Shown piece after piece: positions 41,905 through 52,500 of a stretch of 52,500 nucleotides of DNA. The DNA lies in assembly GCA_021816925.1 (NCBI GenBank), contig JAKAWQ010000018.1:1-52500 (forward strand). Reading direction: 5' to 3'. The stretch comes from Pseudomonadota bacterium (GTDB lineage: Bacteria; Pseudomonadota; Alphaproteobacteria; Acetobacterales; Acetobacteraceae). The position numbers and the translations under genes are program-made. The notes below the pieces were generated by a model. That model saw only the letters and a program-made list of their open reading frames with translations, was not told the origin of the DNA and ran no database searches. Position 1 is the stretch's first letter. Every line of letters starts with the position of its first letter.

Positions 41905-42882
41905 GTGAAACTTGTCGCAGTCTCGCGGGTGCTGAACGAGGACGACGTCATCGAGGCATTTGTCCGCCACCACGCCACGTTCGTCGATCACCATGTCCTG
42001 CTCGACAATGGCAGCGTCGATCGGACCATTGAAATCCTGAAGAAGCTCCGCGAGGCGGGGCTCTCACTTACGGTGTTCGCCAACCGTGCGCCGGTTTTCA
42101 GTGAAATGGCCTTCAACACCTTCCTTTATCGCTACGCCGTCGAGGAACAGCAGGCAGACGGCGTGATTTTCCTCGACGCGGACGAGTTTCTCGATCTCAG
42201 GCGGATCGGGGTGGGATTACGCCGCCGGCTTGCCGATTTGCCGGCGGACACTCCGGGGTTGCGTTTCCGGATGATCGATTATCATGCCTCTGCGAGCGAC
42301 AATCCGAAGGATCTGCTGGTGCCGCGCCGGATCCGGATGCGCGAGCCGGTGCCGGGCACGACTGAGAAGGTCTTGTTGCGCCGCGTCATGCCGTCCTGGA
42401 AGGTTGTGGTGGACGCCGGAAACCACAAGGCGCTGCTCGATGGCAAGGAGCTTCCCTGCCTGCCCGAGAGACGCGTCGTGCTCGCGCATTTCGCCGATCG
42501 TGGGCATTGGAGGCGGCTTGCGCGCGTGCTTATCGGCCGGCTCAAGGTGCTGGCCGTGGGGCGACAGGAAATATCCCAGAGCCGAAACGAGCACTACGTC
42601 TTCACGTACGAGACGCTGCGCGATGCTCCCGAGAGACTCGGGCTTACCGAGAATTTCGGTGCCTTTCCGGCGGCGGACGATACCTGGATCGACGACCGGA
42701 TCGCCTATGCGGGCGGGCCGCTTCTGTTTACGGAGGTCGGCGACGAGCGGCTGCACGCGTTGCGTGCCGTGATCGCCATGGCGGAAGGACTGGCGGAACA
42801 GCACGCGCGGCTGATCGATACGAACCACGCGGTGCGCCTGCAGGTCGATCAATGGGCAAGCCAGTTCCAGCGCCTGATCTGA
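41905..42882 (+). CDS. glycosyltransferase family 2-like protein
   Basis: A 325-residue protein of the GT2/GT92-like group: LVAVSRVLNEDDVIEAFVRH, HHVLLDNGSVDRTIEILKKL (the donor-binding D-N-G-S-x-D), VIFLDADEFLDLRR (the DxD metal site as DADEF), VVVDAGNHKALLDGK and HFADRGHWRRLARVL. No membrane helix. GTG 41905 is chosen because GGAGG lies 9 bases upstream; the nearby ATG at 41900 is out of frame and hits a stop. The sugar and acceptor are unknown; a second glycosyltransferase and a uronic-acid lyase-like gene lie 2-4 kb away. Confidence 0.85.
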   Translation: MKLVAVSRVLNEDDVIEAFVRHHATFVDHHVLLDNGSVDRTIEILKKLREAGLSLTVFANRAPVFSEMAFNTFLYRYAVEEQQADGVIFLDADEFLDLRRIGVGLRRRLADLPADTPGLRFRMIDYHASASDNPKDLLVPRRIRMREPVPGTTEKVLLRRVMPSWKVVVDAGNHKALLDGKELPCLPERRVVLAHFADRGHWRRLARVLIGRLKVLAVGRQEISQSRNEHYVFTYETLRDAPERLGLTENFGAFPAADDTWIDDRIAYAGGPLLFTEVGDERLHALRAVIAMAEGLAEQHARLIDTNHAVRLQVDQWASQFQRLI

Positions 42883-42959
42883 ACGGCCCGTTCCCCGTCG
42901 CGGGTTGATGGGCTGTTCGCTCTGCCGGCTGCCGCAGCCTCGGCCGGAGCGCGCCCGTT

Positions 42960-43805
42960 TCAGCAGGGAAGGGCGGCGAAGCGCCGGGTGGGACGGACGA
43001 ATTCCTCCTGGGCGGCGATGATCTCGAGCTCCCGTGCCCCTTGTTCGGCTGTGCGGCGGATCACGCCGAAGAGGGAGGCGGCGGCACGTTCGAGCGCGGT
43101 GGGCGCAGTGCCCGTTGCCAGCCGGTGGTAGAGGAAAAGTGCCGCAAGCACATCGCCCGCGCCGTTCACCATGACCGGCAGAACCGGGGTACGCAGCAGA
43201 TGAAACGCGCCATCCTCGCCGACCAGAAGGTCGAGCGCGTCCACGGGCGTTCCCTCGGTGCGGAGGCCGCTGACAAGCACGGTGCGCGGCCCCATCGCCT
43301 GCAATCGGGCGACGGCCGACTTGGCTTCTGAGAGCGTCGTGCATGCGCTTTCGGACAGCAGTGTCAGTTCGAACGAGTTCGGCACGGCGATATCGGCAGC
43401 CGGCAAGGCTTCGGTGCGCAGCAGCTCGGCAATACCCGCCCGCACATAGACCCGACCAGCATCCCCGATCACGGGGTCGCAGCAATAGAGCGCGCGCGGG
43501 TTGGCAGACTTGACCTGTCGGACGGCGCCGAGAACGGCTCTGCCGATATCCGGCCCCCCGAGGTAGCCCGAGAGCACGGCATCGCAGGCGCCGAGCGCGC
43601 CGCGGCGCGCGATGCCGCTGACGAGCGCGGAGATTGCCGGCCCATCGAACACATCGCCCGCCCAATCGCCGTAGCCCGTGTGATTGGAGAACTGCACGGT
43701 GTGCACGGCCCACACCTCGACGCCGAGGCGCTGCAACGGGAACATCGCGGCTGCATTACCGACATGCCCGTACGCGACCCACGATTGCAGGGAGAGAATA
43801 TTCAC
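42960..43805 (-). CDS. pdxY: pyridoxal kinase
   Basis: A 281-residue ribokinase-superfamily enzyme: LSLQSWVAYGHVGNAAAMFP (the S-x-x-V-x-x-G-x-V-G-N opening), VWAVHTVQFSNHTGYGDWAG, YCCDPVIGDAGRVYVR, DIAVPNSFELTLLS and VMVNGAGDVLAALFLYHRL, where GAGD holds the catalytic aspartate. It phosphorylates pyridoxal in B6 salvage. GTG 43805 overlaps the stop of the upstream SDR gene (GTGA), so the two are one unit. Confidence 0.92.
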   Translation of the reverse strand: MNILSLQSWVAYGHVGNAAAMFPLQRLGVEVWAVHTVQFSNHTGYGDWAGDVFDGPAISALVSGIARRGALGACDAVLSGYLGGPDIGRAVLGAVRQVKSANPRALYCCDPVIGDAGRVYVRAGIAELLRTEALPAADIAVPNSFELTLLSESACTTLSEAKSAVARLQAMGPRTVLVSGLRTEGTPVDALDLLVGEDGAFHLLRTPVLPVMVNGAGDVLAALFLYHRLATGTAPTALERAAASLFGVIRRTAEQGARELEIIAAQEEFVRPTRRFAALPC

Positions 43806-44557
43806 GAAGCGGTACGACCGCCGTCCACGGGCAGCAAGATGCCGGTGATGAACGAAGAGACATCCTCGGCAAGCCAGAGACAGGCGTTGGCAACGTCGGC
43901 GGGTGTGCTCATCCGGCCGAGCGGGATGCTGGCGAGGAATTTCTGCCGATTCTCTGGCGTATCGGGCAGGCCCAAGAACTCCTCGAGAAGCCCTGTCGCG
44001 CCGATCACGGGGCAGACGGAATTGACGCGGATCTTGTGCGGTGCGAGCTCACTTGCCATCGTCATGCTCATTACGTTCACCGCGGCCTTGCTCGCGTTGT
44101 ACCAGACGAGGCCGGGACGCGGACGAAGGCCCGCCGTGCTTCCGATATTGACGATCGCGCCGCCGCGGCCTTGGGCAACCAGCACGGGCACGCAAGCCCT
44201 GGCCATCCAGTAGAGTGACTTCACGTTGACGGCGAAGACCCGGTCGAAACTTGCCTCGTCCACTTCAAGCATCGGGCGGTTGCGGTGGGTCGTTCCGGCG
44301 TTGTTCACGACAATGTCGAGTGCGCCGAAGCGCGCGAGCGTTGTATCAACAATCGTCTGGACATCCCGTTCGCTGCTGACGTCCGCGTGCACGGCCGTTA
44401 CCGTGTTGCCGAGCTCGGCCGCGAGGCGTTCGACGCCGGCGCGATTGATGTCGGCAAGCACGAGTCTCGCACCTTCGGCGGCGAACAGACGCGCAATGCC
44501 TTCGCCGAAGCCGCCGGCCGCGCCGGTAATGATGGCGATCTTTCCGGCAAGCCGCAT
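43802..44557 (-). CDS. short-chain dehydrogenase/reductase (glucose dehydrogenase-like)
   Basis: A 251-residue classical SDR: KIAIITGAAGGFGEGIARLF (TG-x3-G-x-G), LVLADINRAG (acid after strand 2, so NAD preferred), LDIVVNNAGTTHRN, VNIGSTAGLRPRPGLVWYNA, SKAAVNVMSMTMASELAPHK (the YxxxK catalytic pair as YNASK) and ITGILLPVDGGRTAS. The substrate is not evident. It overlaps pdxY by 4 bases; the tie may mean a role in B6 metabolism, but this is only inference from position. Confidence 0.9.
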   Translation of the reverse strand: MRLAGKIAIITGAAGGFGEGIARLFAAEGARLVLADINRAGVERLAAELGNTVTAVHADVSSERDVQTIVDTTLARFGALDIVVNNAGTTHRNRPMLEVDEASFDRVFAVNVKSLYWMARACVPVLVAQGRGGAIVNIGSTAGLRPRPGLVWYNASKAAVNVMSMTMASELAPHKIRVNSVCPVIGATGLLEEFLGLPDTPENRQKFLASIPLGRMSTPADVANACLWLAEDVSSFITGILLPVDGGRTAS

Positions 44558-44700
44558 CGGTTACCCTCTCATTGCGTGCGGGCTACAGTGACAGTCGGGC
44601 GATGGCTTGCCAAGGCCGAGCCGTGCCGGCGCGGGCGGAATGGCGTTCGAGGCCATTGCGGCCGCACGCACGCGGGAGGAATGGATTCCTTGCCTCTGCT

Positions 44701-45804
44701 TCAAAGCCCGAGATGATCGAGCGTGCGAGCGATCACCTTGGCTTCGTCGTAACAGGTGATGGCGCGGGCGCGTCCTTCCAGCCCCATGGACAGGCGCTTT
44801 TCCGGCGAGGCGGCAAGGGTGCCGAGGGCGGCGGCGAGGGCTTCAGGGTCGGCGGGCGGGACCAAGATGCCGGTCACGCCCGGGAGCACCTGTTCGCGAG
44901 GGCCGGGGATGTCGCTCGCAACGACCGGGAGGCCTGAGAGCATGGCCTCGATCACGACCATCGGCAGGCCTTCGAAGTGGCTGGGCAGCACGAAAATGTC
45001 GGCCGCCGCCAGGATGGCCGGGACATCCTCGCGATAGCCAAGCATTTTCAGCCTTTCGGCCAAGCCGGAGGTGGCGAAAAGGGGGGAAAGATCGGGGCCG
45101 CGGTCCGATGCGAGCCGCTCGCCCACGACCCAGAGCTCGGCCTCGGGCACGACCTGCATCGCCTCGAGGAGCTCGGGGTAGCCCTTTTGCCGTACCAGTC
45201 GCGAAACGATGACGATGGCCACGCGGCCGGGAGGGGTCGCGAGACTGGTGCGGATCCGCGCGCGCGCCGCGGGGTCGGGGTGGAAGGTTCCGGGATCGCG
45301 GCCGTTGCTGACAACCTCTACTCGGTGACATATCCGGAGCCGGCGGGCCAAGGTGGCGTCGGCTTCGGAAACGGTGAGGTAGGTATCGGTGAAGCGGCCG
45401 CCGACCCATTCCATCGCCAACGTGGCGATGCGGGTGGACCAACGCGCGGGCTGGCGGAAGAGATACCCGTGGCAGGTGTAGGCGACGCGCGGAACTCCTG
45501 CACCGCGTGCGGCGATGCGGGTGAGGAAGCCGCTGATCGGCATGTGAGCGTGGACGAGATCGGGCCGCTCGGCGCGGAAGGTAGCGAGCAGCGAGCGGAA
45601 CGAGGCGAGGTGCGCGGTGGGTGAGAGGCGGCGAACGAACGGCAGCGCGATGACGCGGAATCCCTCGGCGCGCGCAACCTCGAGCAATGCACCCTCGGGA
45701 GCAACGCCGATCATATCGTGGCCGCGGGCACGGCCAGCGCGCATCAGAGGCAGGAGGAAATGCCGCAGCGCGAAGTCCGTGTTGGTGACCTCGACGACCT
45801 TCAT
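44701..45804 (-). CDS. glycosyltransferase family 4 protein
   Basis: A 367-residue GT-B fold enzyme: PDLVHAHMPISGFLTRIAAR, RVAYTCHGYLFRQPARWSTR, GRVAIVIVSRLVRQKGYPEL (donor-binding start of the C-terminal domain), LKMLGYREDVPAILAAADIF and VLPSHFEGLPMVVIEAMLSG with the E-G-x-P-x-x-x-x-E-A motif. GT4 enzymes add hexoses in capsule, lipopolysaccharide or exopolysaccharide synthesis. It is followed on the same strand after 15 bases of gap from the heparinase-like gene upstream. Confidence 0.9.
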   Translation of the reverse strand: MKVVEVTNTDFALRHFLLPLMRAGRARGHDMIGVAPEGALLEVARAEGFRVIALPFVRRLSPTAHLASFRSLLATFRAERPDLVHAHMPISGFLTRIAARGAGVPRVAYTCHGYLFRQPARWSTRIATLAMEWVGGRFTDTYLTVSEADATLARRLRICHRVEVVSNGRDPGTFHPDPAARARIRTSLATPPGRVAIVIVSRLVRQKGYPELLEAMQVVPEAELWVVGERLASDRGPDLSPLFATSGLAERLKMLGYREDVPAILAAADIFVLPSHFEGLPMVVIEAMLSGLPVVASDIPGPREQVLPGVTGILVPPADPEALAAALGTLAASPEKRLSMGLEGRARAITCYDEAKVIARTLDHLGL

Positions 45805-45819
45805 TCGCGCGCGGTGATC

Positions 45820-47421
45820 TTATCCGACCTTGCTTACGGCCCACTTGACCTGCTGCGGGCCGTCCGCATAGCCGGTCAGCACCACCTGTTCGGCGCGTCG
45901 CGCTTCATTGTTGCCGAGGTAGATGCTCTCCTCAAGGGTCATGCGTGCGCCCTCGGCACGCAGCCGCCACCCGGCGCCGGACGGCAGACGGAGCAAAGCC
46001 GCCTCACTGTCTTGCTGGAGGCTTGCGGTAACGCCGGGATGGAGGTGGAAGCGGATCGTGAAGGCCTGCGGGATCGGTGCTTCGATCGCATCTTCGCCGC
46101 GGATGTCCTCGCCGCTCTCGGCCATGTAGAGGCGGCGGCGATGGATGGCGCCGAACGGCTTCGACCAGCCGTCATGACTGGTTTCCAGCCAGTGCGCACC
46201 GCTTGCCTCCTGCCGTTCGACCTCGACCTTCTCCGGGCGCCGGCGGAGTCCGTCGGGTGCGAGTTCGGAAGAATTGACGTCGGCAATGACAAGCGTGGAG
46301 TGAGCAGCGGTGGCCCGCAGCGCATCGCGCCACGCTTCCGAGGCGGCGGGAGCGGCTCCGCAATTGACCACAAGCCGCTCGCGACCCACGGAAAGCTCGA
46401 GCGAGAGCGTGCCGGCGTGGGCAAAGCGGTCAAGGCCGCGTGGCGCCGGCACGCCGGCATCGACGATCAGCACGCTGCGCCCGGCAGCGAGGCGGTAGAA
46501 GCCGGCGTCGGTCAGGGCGGGGAGGGGCCGTCCACCCCGACCGGCCTGGGCCAGCACGAGGTCGATCGACGCGGGGCTATCTTCCTTGCTGCCGTTGAAG
46601 AGGGCGAGCCCTCCATCGCCATGGCGCAGGCTCCTGAGTGCAGGGACCATGCGCTCGATGGCGCTCCCGAGCGGCGCCGGTTGAGTCGCATTGATGCTCT
46701 GCAGCAAGGAGCGGATCTCGATCAAGTCCCGGAGCGCGGCAAGCTGTACGGCGGGGCTACGCTCCACGTGGCACCCGTCCGGGAGGATCTGGCGGGCAAT
46801 CTCCTGCGGAAGAAAGCGAAGCGCGCGAGTGAGCAGCGCCGCGTGCTCGGGCAGGGCGACCGCCGCCGCGATCAGCCCCTTGAGCGCGGTGAGCGCACGC
46901 TGATCGAGTTCCTCCACCGGCAGCGCAGCGGCGACTGCCGCTGCGTCGGCGGCGGTGCGGCTCATCAATCGCTGGCGGAAGGCGTCATCGGCCGAGGCCG
47001 CGAAGAAATCGTAATGGCCGAGCCAGGCAGCGATACGGGCACCGATGACATCCGGACGTTCCGCGAGCGGGTCGGTGTGTTGGGTTGCGATCCAGTCGGA
47101 GACGAGGGTGCGGGCGCGCCCACGTGCGGCGTCGGTGCCAAGGGCGTGCAGGTCCCGGAGCCAGGTAAATCCGTGCGCGGCGGCGCGCAGCATGGCTTGG
47201 TCGTTGAACTGATTCCATCCGCCCGGACGCAACGCCCGAGCGGTGCCGGCAACGTCGAGCTCGCCCTTGACGAGCCGTGCGCCGCAAGCGGCGTCGCCCG
47301 GCCAGGGATCGCTTGCGACCTGCGCTGGTGCATCCGGGACGTGCAGTGGACGGAACTGCTGGAGGCGGACGAACGCGCGGCGCGCCCGGCGCAGCCAGCG
47401 GCGTGAATCGGCCATGCTCAC
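45820..47421 (-). CDS. heparinase II/III family protein
   Basis: A 533-residue protein. The N-terminal alpha/alpha-toroid region reads [60 protein letters not shown] and [18 protein letters not shown]; the C-terminal beta domain reads [55 protein letters not shown] and [18 protein letters not shown]. Proteins of this type cleave or process uronic-acid polysaccharides. GTG 47421 overlaps the rpe stop (GTGA) with GGAGGG 6 bases upstream; ATG 47415 is the alternative. It lies between rpe and a GT4 gene, suggesting surface-polysaccharide work. Confidence 0.85.
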   Translation of the reverse strand: MSMADSRRWLRRARRAFVRLQQFRPLHVPDAPAQVASDPWPGDAACGARLVKGELDVAGTARALRPGGWNQFNDQAMLRAAAHGFTWLRDLHALGTDAARGRARTLVSDWIATQHTDPLAERPDVIGARIAAWLGHYDFFAASADDAFRQRLMSRTAADAAAVAAALPVEELDQRALTALKGLIAAAVALPEHAALLTRALRFLPQEIARQILPDGCHVERSPAVQLAALRDLIEIRSLLQSINATQPAPLGSAIERMVPALRSLRHGDGGLALFNGSKEDSPASIDLVLAQAGRGGRPLPALTDAGFYRLAAGRSVLIVDAGVPAPRGLDRFAHAGTLSLELSVGRERLVVNCGAAPAASEAWRDALRATAAHSTLVIADVNSSELAPDGLRRRPEKVEVERQEASGAHWLETSHDGWSKPFGAIHRRRLYMAESGEDIRGEDAIEAPIPQAFTIRFHLHPGVTASLQQDSEAALLRLPSGAGWRLRAEGARMTLEESIYLGNNEARRAEQVVLTGYADGPQQVKWAVSKVG

Positions 47422-48104
47422 GCGGTGCCCTCCGGGGATTGCTCGCGAAGTGCGGCAATCGCCCCGGCATAGTCGGCAGTGCCGAACACCGCCGTGCCCG
47501 CGACCAGTACGTCCGTGCCGGCGGCGCGCAAGGCGCCGGCAACCGCAGGGGTTATGCCACCGTCCGCTACCAGCGCGATCGGCCGGCCGGTCTCTTGGAT
47601 CATCGCGCGCAGTGCCGCGATCTTGGCAAGCTGGGAGAGAAGAAAGGTTTGTCCCCCGAACCCAGGATTCACCGTCATGACAAGCACGATGTCCACGAGA
47701 TCGAGCACGGGCGCAACCGCAAGGGCAGGTGTCGCGGGATTGATGGCGACGCCGGCCTTGCGACCGAGTGCGCGGATGGCCTGCAACGAACGATGCAGAT
47801 GCGACCCCGCTTCCGCATGCACGCTGATATGGTCGGCCCCGGCTTCGGCAAAGGCGGCGAGATAGGGATCCGCGGGCGCGATCATCAGATGCACGTCGAA
47901 GGGTAAGCCGCAATGGGCGCGGAGCGCGCGCAGCACCAAGGGCCCAAAGCTGATGTTGGGAACGAAATGACCGTCCATGACGTCAAGATGCAGCCAGTCC
48001 GCCGATGCCTGCTCGATCGCCGTGACCTCTTCCTTAAGGCGCGCGAAGTCGGCCGAGAGGAGGCTCGGGGCGACGATCGTCCGGACCGGAGTTTTTGCCG
48101 GCAT
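47418..48104 (-). CDS. rpe: ribulose-phosphate 3-epimerase
   Basis: A 228-residue TIM barrel with family signatures [84 protein letters not shown] and [20 protein letters not shown]. The metal and catalytic residues ([29 protein letters not shown]) are present. It interconverts ribulose 5-phosphate and xylulose 5-phosphate. The heparinase gene overlaps its stop by 4 bases; rsmB lies 131 bases upstream on the same strand. Confidence 0.96.
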   Translation of the reverse strand: MPAKTPVRTIVAPSLLSADFARLKEEVTAIEQASADWLHLDVMDGHFVPNISFGPLVLRALRAHCGLPFDVHLMIAPADPYLAAFAEAGADHISVHAEAGSHLHRSLQAIRALGRKAGVAINPATPALAVAPVLDLVDIVLVMTVNPGFGGQTFLLSQLAKIAALRAMIQETGRPIALVADGGITPAVAGALRAAGTDVLVAGTAVFGTADYAGAIAALREQSPEGTA

Positions 48105-48235
48105 GGACGTTTTCTAGAGGGCCGAATCCATGCCGCACAAGCGCTCATCCAGCCGGGCACTGATCCGACCGGGCCAACCGCGGGACCAGGGGGCTGCGAT
48201 TTGGATGCATGGCGTCCCTCTGCCCACTCCCGGGG

Positions 48236-49474
48236 TCAGCTTCGGTGCAGCCGTGCGGTGAAGAAGCCGTCCATGCCGCCTTGTTCCGGCCAGAGGCCGG
48301 GATGCGTCGCAAAGGCGCCCTCGGCAGTGCGCGCCTCGGGCAGGGCGGCGAGTTCCGAGGGCGTGAAGGGATCGAGGACGAGCGGCAAGCGCGCACACGC
48401 CGCCGCGATGCGTGCTGGCCCCTCTTCGGGCTGGAGCGAGCAGACGGCGTAGATGATTCGTCCACCCGGGGCGAGGAGCCTGGCGGCGGCTTCGAGCAGT
48501 CGGTCTTGCAGGGCCGTGAACGAGGCCAGATCGCGCGGGCTGCGAAGACGGGCGATATCGGGATGCCGGCGGATGATCCCGGTGGCGCTGCAGGGCGCGT
48601 CGAGCAGCACGGCGGTGAAGAGCTCTTCAGGCGCCCAGCGGTTGACATCGGCGAGGATCACCTCGGCATCGAGGCGGAGCCGCTTGAGGTTCGCCCGCAG
48701 GCGCTCGAGCCGTGCAGGGTCGCGATCGAGGGCGATGACACGTGCGCCGAGGGCAGCGAGTTGCGCGGTCTTGCCGCCGGGTGCGGCGCAGAGGTCGGCC
48801 ACGCGTTCTCCGCGCCGCGGGGCGAGCAGGCGGGCGGGCATCGACGCTGCGGTATCCTGCACCCAGAAATCCCCGGTTGCAAAGCCGTCCAGCGTGGTCA
48901 CCTGCGTTCCGGGGGAAAAGCGCACCGAGCCGGTGGAAAGGAGTATGCCACCCTCCGGCAGCGGTGCGCCGGGCCGGAGCGTGAGGTCGAGCGGCGGCTC
49001 CCGGGCATGGGCGGTGGCGATCGCCCGCGCATTTGATCCCCAGGCTGCCCAAAGCCAGGGGGGGGTGTCGAGCCGCGGGGCGTCGAGCCCTTCGAGCAGA
49101 GCCGGGCCGGCGGCGGCGAGGCGGCGTAGAACGGCGTTCACCAGGCCGGAGAACGGTGCGAAGCCTTGGCTCCGGACCAGGGAGACGGCGGTGGCGACGG
49201 CAGCGTAAGCGGGCAGATCGAGCAGCAGGAGCCCCGCGGCGCCGAGCCGGAGCGCGTGGCGGACCGGGATGGGAGGGGCATGGCGCAGGAGGGGCTCGAG
49301 GGCGGCATCGAGGCTGCCCAACCGGCGGAGCACGGTGGCGGTGAGCCGGTGCGCGGCGGCGCGGTCGCTGGATGGCATCGCCGGCAGCGAAGCGATCGCG
49401 CGATCGAGCGGAATATGCCGATCGAGAACAGCGGAGAGCAAGGCAAACGCGCCCTCGCGCGTAGGATCGGGCAT
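48236..49474 (-). CDS. 16S rRNA (cytosine-5) methyltransferase RsmB-like
   Basis: A 412-residue protein. The N-terminal NusB-like domain (AFALLSAVLDRHIPLDRAIA, LRLGAAGLLLLDLPAYAAVA, FSGLVNAVLRRLA) is joined to a Rossmann methyltransferase: DFWVQDTAASMPARLL, VADLCAAPGGKTAQLAAL (SAM loop), LLDAPCSATGIIRRHPDI and IIYAVCSLQPEEGPARI. Both catalytic cysteines (DAPCS and AVCSL) are present. RsmB methylates C967 of 16S rRNA. ATG 49474. Confidence 0.9.
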   Translation of the reverse strand: MPDPTREGAFALLSAVLDRHIPLDRAIASLPAMPSSDRAAAHRLTATVLRRLGSLDAALEPLLRHAPPIPVRHALRLGAAGLLLLDLPAYAAVATAVSLVRSQGFAPFSGLVNAVLRRLAAAGPALLEGLDAPRLDTPPWLWAAWGSNARAIATAHAREPPLDLTLRPGAPLPEGGILLSTGSVRFSPGTQVTTLDGFATGDFWVQDTAASMPARLLAPRRGERVADLCAAPGGKTAQLAALGARVIALDRDPARLERLRANLKRLRLDAEVILADVNRWAPEELFTAVLLDAPCSATGIIRRHPDIARLRSPRDLASFTALQDRLLEAAARLLAPGGRIIYAVCSLQPEEGPARIAAACARLPLVLDPFTPSELAALPEARTAEGAFATHPGLWPEQGGMDGFFTARLHRS

Positions 49475-49494
49475 CGGGCGCGGCGAGAGGAGCG

Positions 49495-50253
49495 TCAGCC
49501 GGCCATCAGTTCGATCGCATCACCGACCGCGATGGCGCCGCCGGCGGTGACCTCTGCATGAATGCCGAGATCACGATGGCCGTAGGCAGCGGTGAGTTCC
49601 GCCACCGGGTCGGCATCACGCTCGCCGGTCGATGGATTGACCTCGGTTGCCGGGCAACGGGCGATGCGCTTGACGACGCGCAGGCGAACGCCGCCGGCTT
49701 GGAGCTCGGTGCCGACCCATTCGAGTTCGCGCCAGGCGGGCGCGCCGCAGAAATAGATATTCGCGCGGAACCGCATCCGCTCGCGCGGGGCTCCGACCTT
49801 GCGCTCGAAGTCGGCGAGGCTTGCGAGGTTGATGAGGCTCACGACCGGGCGGCGCTGGTCGCAGAAGACATGGCCGGGGACGTAGTGGAAGCGGGGCGTG
49901 CCGCGGGCCTCCGGACCGAGGAAGCGGACCAGGAAAGCTTCGATGCTGGCGCGTCCCTCGGGCGTCAAAGCGTGGGCAACACAGGTCGAGCCGTCGGGGG
50001 CGCGGACTGCAAGCTGGCCATTGCGCGGGTCGAAGCTCGCCTTAAGGCGCGCGATGGTGGCATTCTTCATCAGGCACATGAAGTTGGCCTTGGGGAGCCA
50101 GCGCGGCGCCGCGGGGTCGAAGGCGGCATCGCCCTGGGCGAGGGCGAAGGCCCGGTCCCAGGGGATGGCGCCGCCGGGCTCGAGGGTGGTTTGCTCGATG
50201 GCCTCGGCGGTCAGTCCCTTCACCGGATAGCGGTAGAGGTATTCGATTCGCAT
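49495..50253 (-). CDS. MOSC-domain protein (MOCS3/YcbX-like)
   Basis: A 252-residue protein. The N-terminal beta-barrel domain starts RIEYLYRYPVKGLTAEAIEQ and LEPGGAIPWDRAFALAQGDA. The MOSC domain includes VSLINLASLADFERKVGAPR, RFRANIYFCGAPAWRELEWV, LRVVKRIARCPATEVNPSTG (conserved cysteine in RCPATEV) and RDLGIHAEVTAGGAIAVGD. MOSC proteins handle sulfurated molybdenum cofactor, for example reducing N-hydroxylated compounds. ATG 50253 is taken because the family begins MRIEYLYRYPVKG. Confidence 0.88.
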   Translation of the reverse strand: MRIEYLYRYPVKGLTAEAIEQTTLEPGGAIPWDRAFALAQGDAAFDPAAPRWLPKANFMCLMKNATIARLKASFDPRNGQLAVRAPDGSTCVAHALTPEGRASIEAFLVRFLGPEARGTPRFHYVPGHVFCDQRRPVVSLINLASLADFERKVGAPRERMRFRANIYFCGAPAWRELEWVGTELQAGGVRLRVVKRIARCPATEVNPSTGERDADPVAELTAAYGHRDLGIHAEVTAGGAIAVGDAIELMAG

Positions 50254-50266
50254 GCGGCGATGGCCT

Positions 50267-50295
50267 CTTGAGGCGATCACCCTGCTCTACCATGT
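50267..50295 (+). promoter_or_regulatory. RpoH-type heat-shock promoter before clpB
   Basis: CTTGAG (50267-50272), a 15-base spacer and TACCATGT (50288-50295) match the sigma-32 pattern CTTGAA-N13-15-CCCCATNT at 5 of 6 and 6 of 8 positions. It lies about 75 bases ahead of the clpB start, where a heat-shock promoter is expected. Confidence 0.5.
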
Positions 50296-50370
50296 CCCCG
50301 GACAAAGGTCCTGCCAGGGCTGCCTCCGGGGGTCGGGCGGGGCTGTCGCCTACGCGAAGGGACAGAGCCT

Positions 50371-52500
<2,130 letters not shown>

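Overview
The window is GC-rich DNA from an alphaproteobacterium, most likely Rhodospirillales/Acetobacteraceae-like. This rests on a PopZ-type DUF2497 protein, an NDUFS4-like complex I accessory subunit, the tamA-tamB pair, many ATGA/GTGA 4-bp gene overlaps, and Cox-type molybdo-hydroxylase maturation genes. The genus is not determined.

Layout. (1) 1-5.2 kb is an accessory graveyard of toxin-antitoxin and restriction genes: an IS701-like transposase fragment, an intact AbrB/PIN (VapBC-like) pair behind a perfect palindrome, brnA with a degenerate brnT, an Eco57I-type methylase remnant, an MNT antitoxin with a broken HEPN toxin, a frameshifted zinc-ribbon/Mrr-like nuclease that appears to sit inside the HEPN gene, and tacA with a tacT that has no normal start codon. 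Antitoxins are well preserved and most toxins are not. (2) 5.3-21.3 kb is core genome: a DUF488 protein and the di-iron Fe-S repair protein, gamma carbonic anhydrase, tamB-tamA, tRNA-Cys, a PCMT-like protein, a tolC-like gene, popZ-like, valS and ilvD. (3) 21.4-22.6 kb is a decayed thiol-reduction locus: tlpA cut short by an interspersed repeat, and dsbD with large internal deletions. (4) 22.9-28.4 kb is a tight coxG-coxD-coxE-xdhC1-xdhC2-mocA-like operon for maturing a molybdenum hydroxylase. The only candidate client here is a large-subunit gene at 39.4 kb, which is frameshifted just before its catalytic glutamate and has no small or medium subunit beside it. (5) 28.5-32.1 kb holds an ion antiporter, a PrpB-like lyase, DUF192, tRNA-Pro, the NDUFS4-like gene and tRNA-Arg.

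(6) 32.1-35.6 kb, directly after tRNA-Arg, is a small phage-derived island: a CI-like S24 repressor, a divergent Cro-like gene with a probable leaderless start inside a palindrome, a SANT/zinc-ribbon protein, a DUF6362-like protein and two unknown genes. A repeated operator-like motif (RGCC-N5-GGCY) occurs at both ends of the island. No integrase or structural gene is seen. (7) 35.9-52.5 kb is mostly core metabolism and cell-surface functions: enoyl-CoA hydratase, tsaB-rimI, gloB, a methyltransferase, the CoxL-like gene, two glycosyltransferases, an SDR-pdxY pair, a heparinase II/III family protein with rpe and rsmB, a MOSC protein, and clpB running off the right edge behind a heat-shock-like promoter.

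The observations most worth following are the island with its shared operator, the nuclease gene lodged at the HEPN active-site codons, the toxin-biased decay, and the separation of an intact Cox maturation operon from a broken client gene. All function calls come from reading motifs and recalling protein families; no database search was run.
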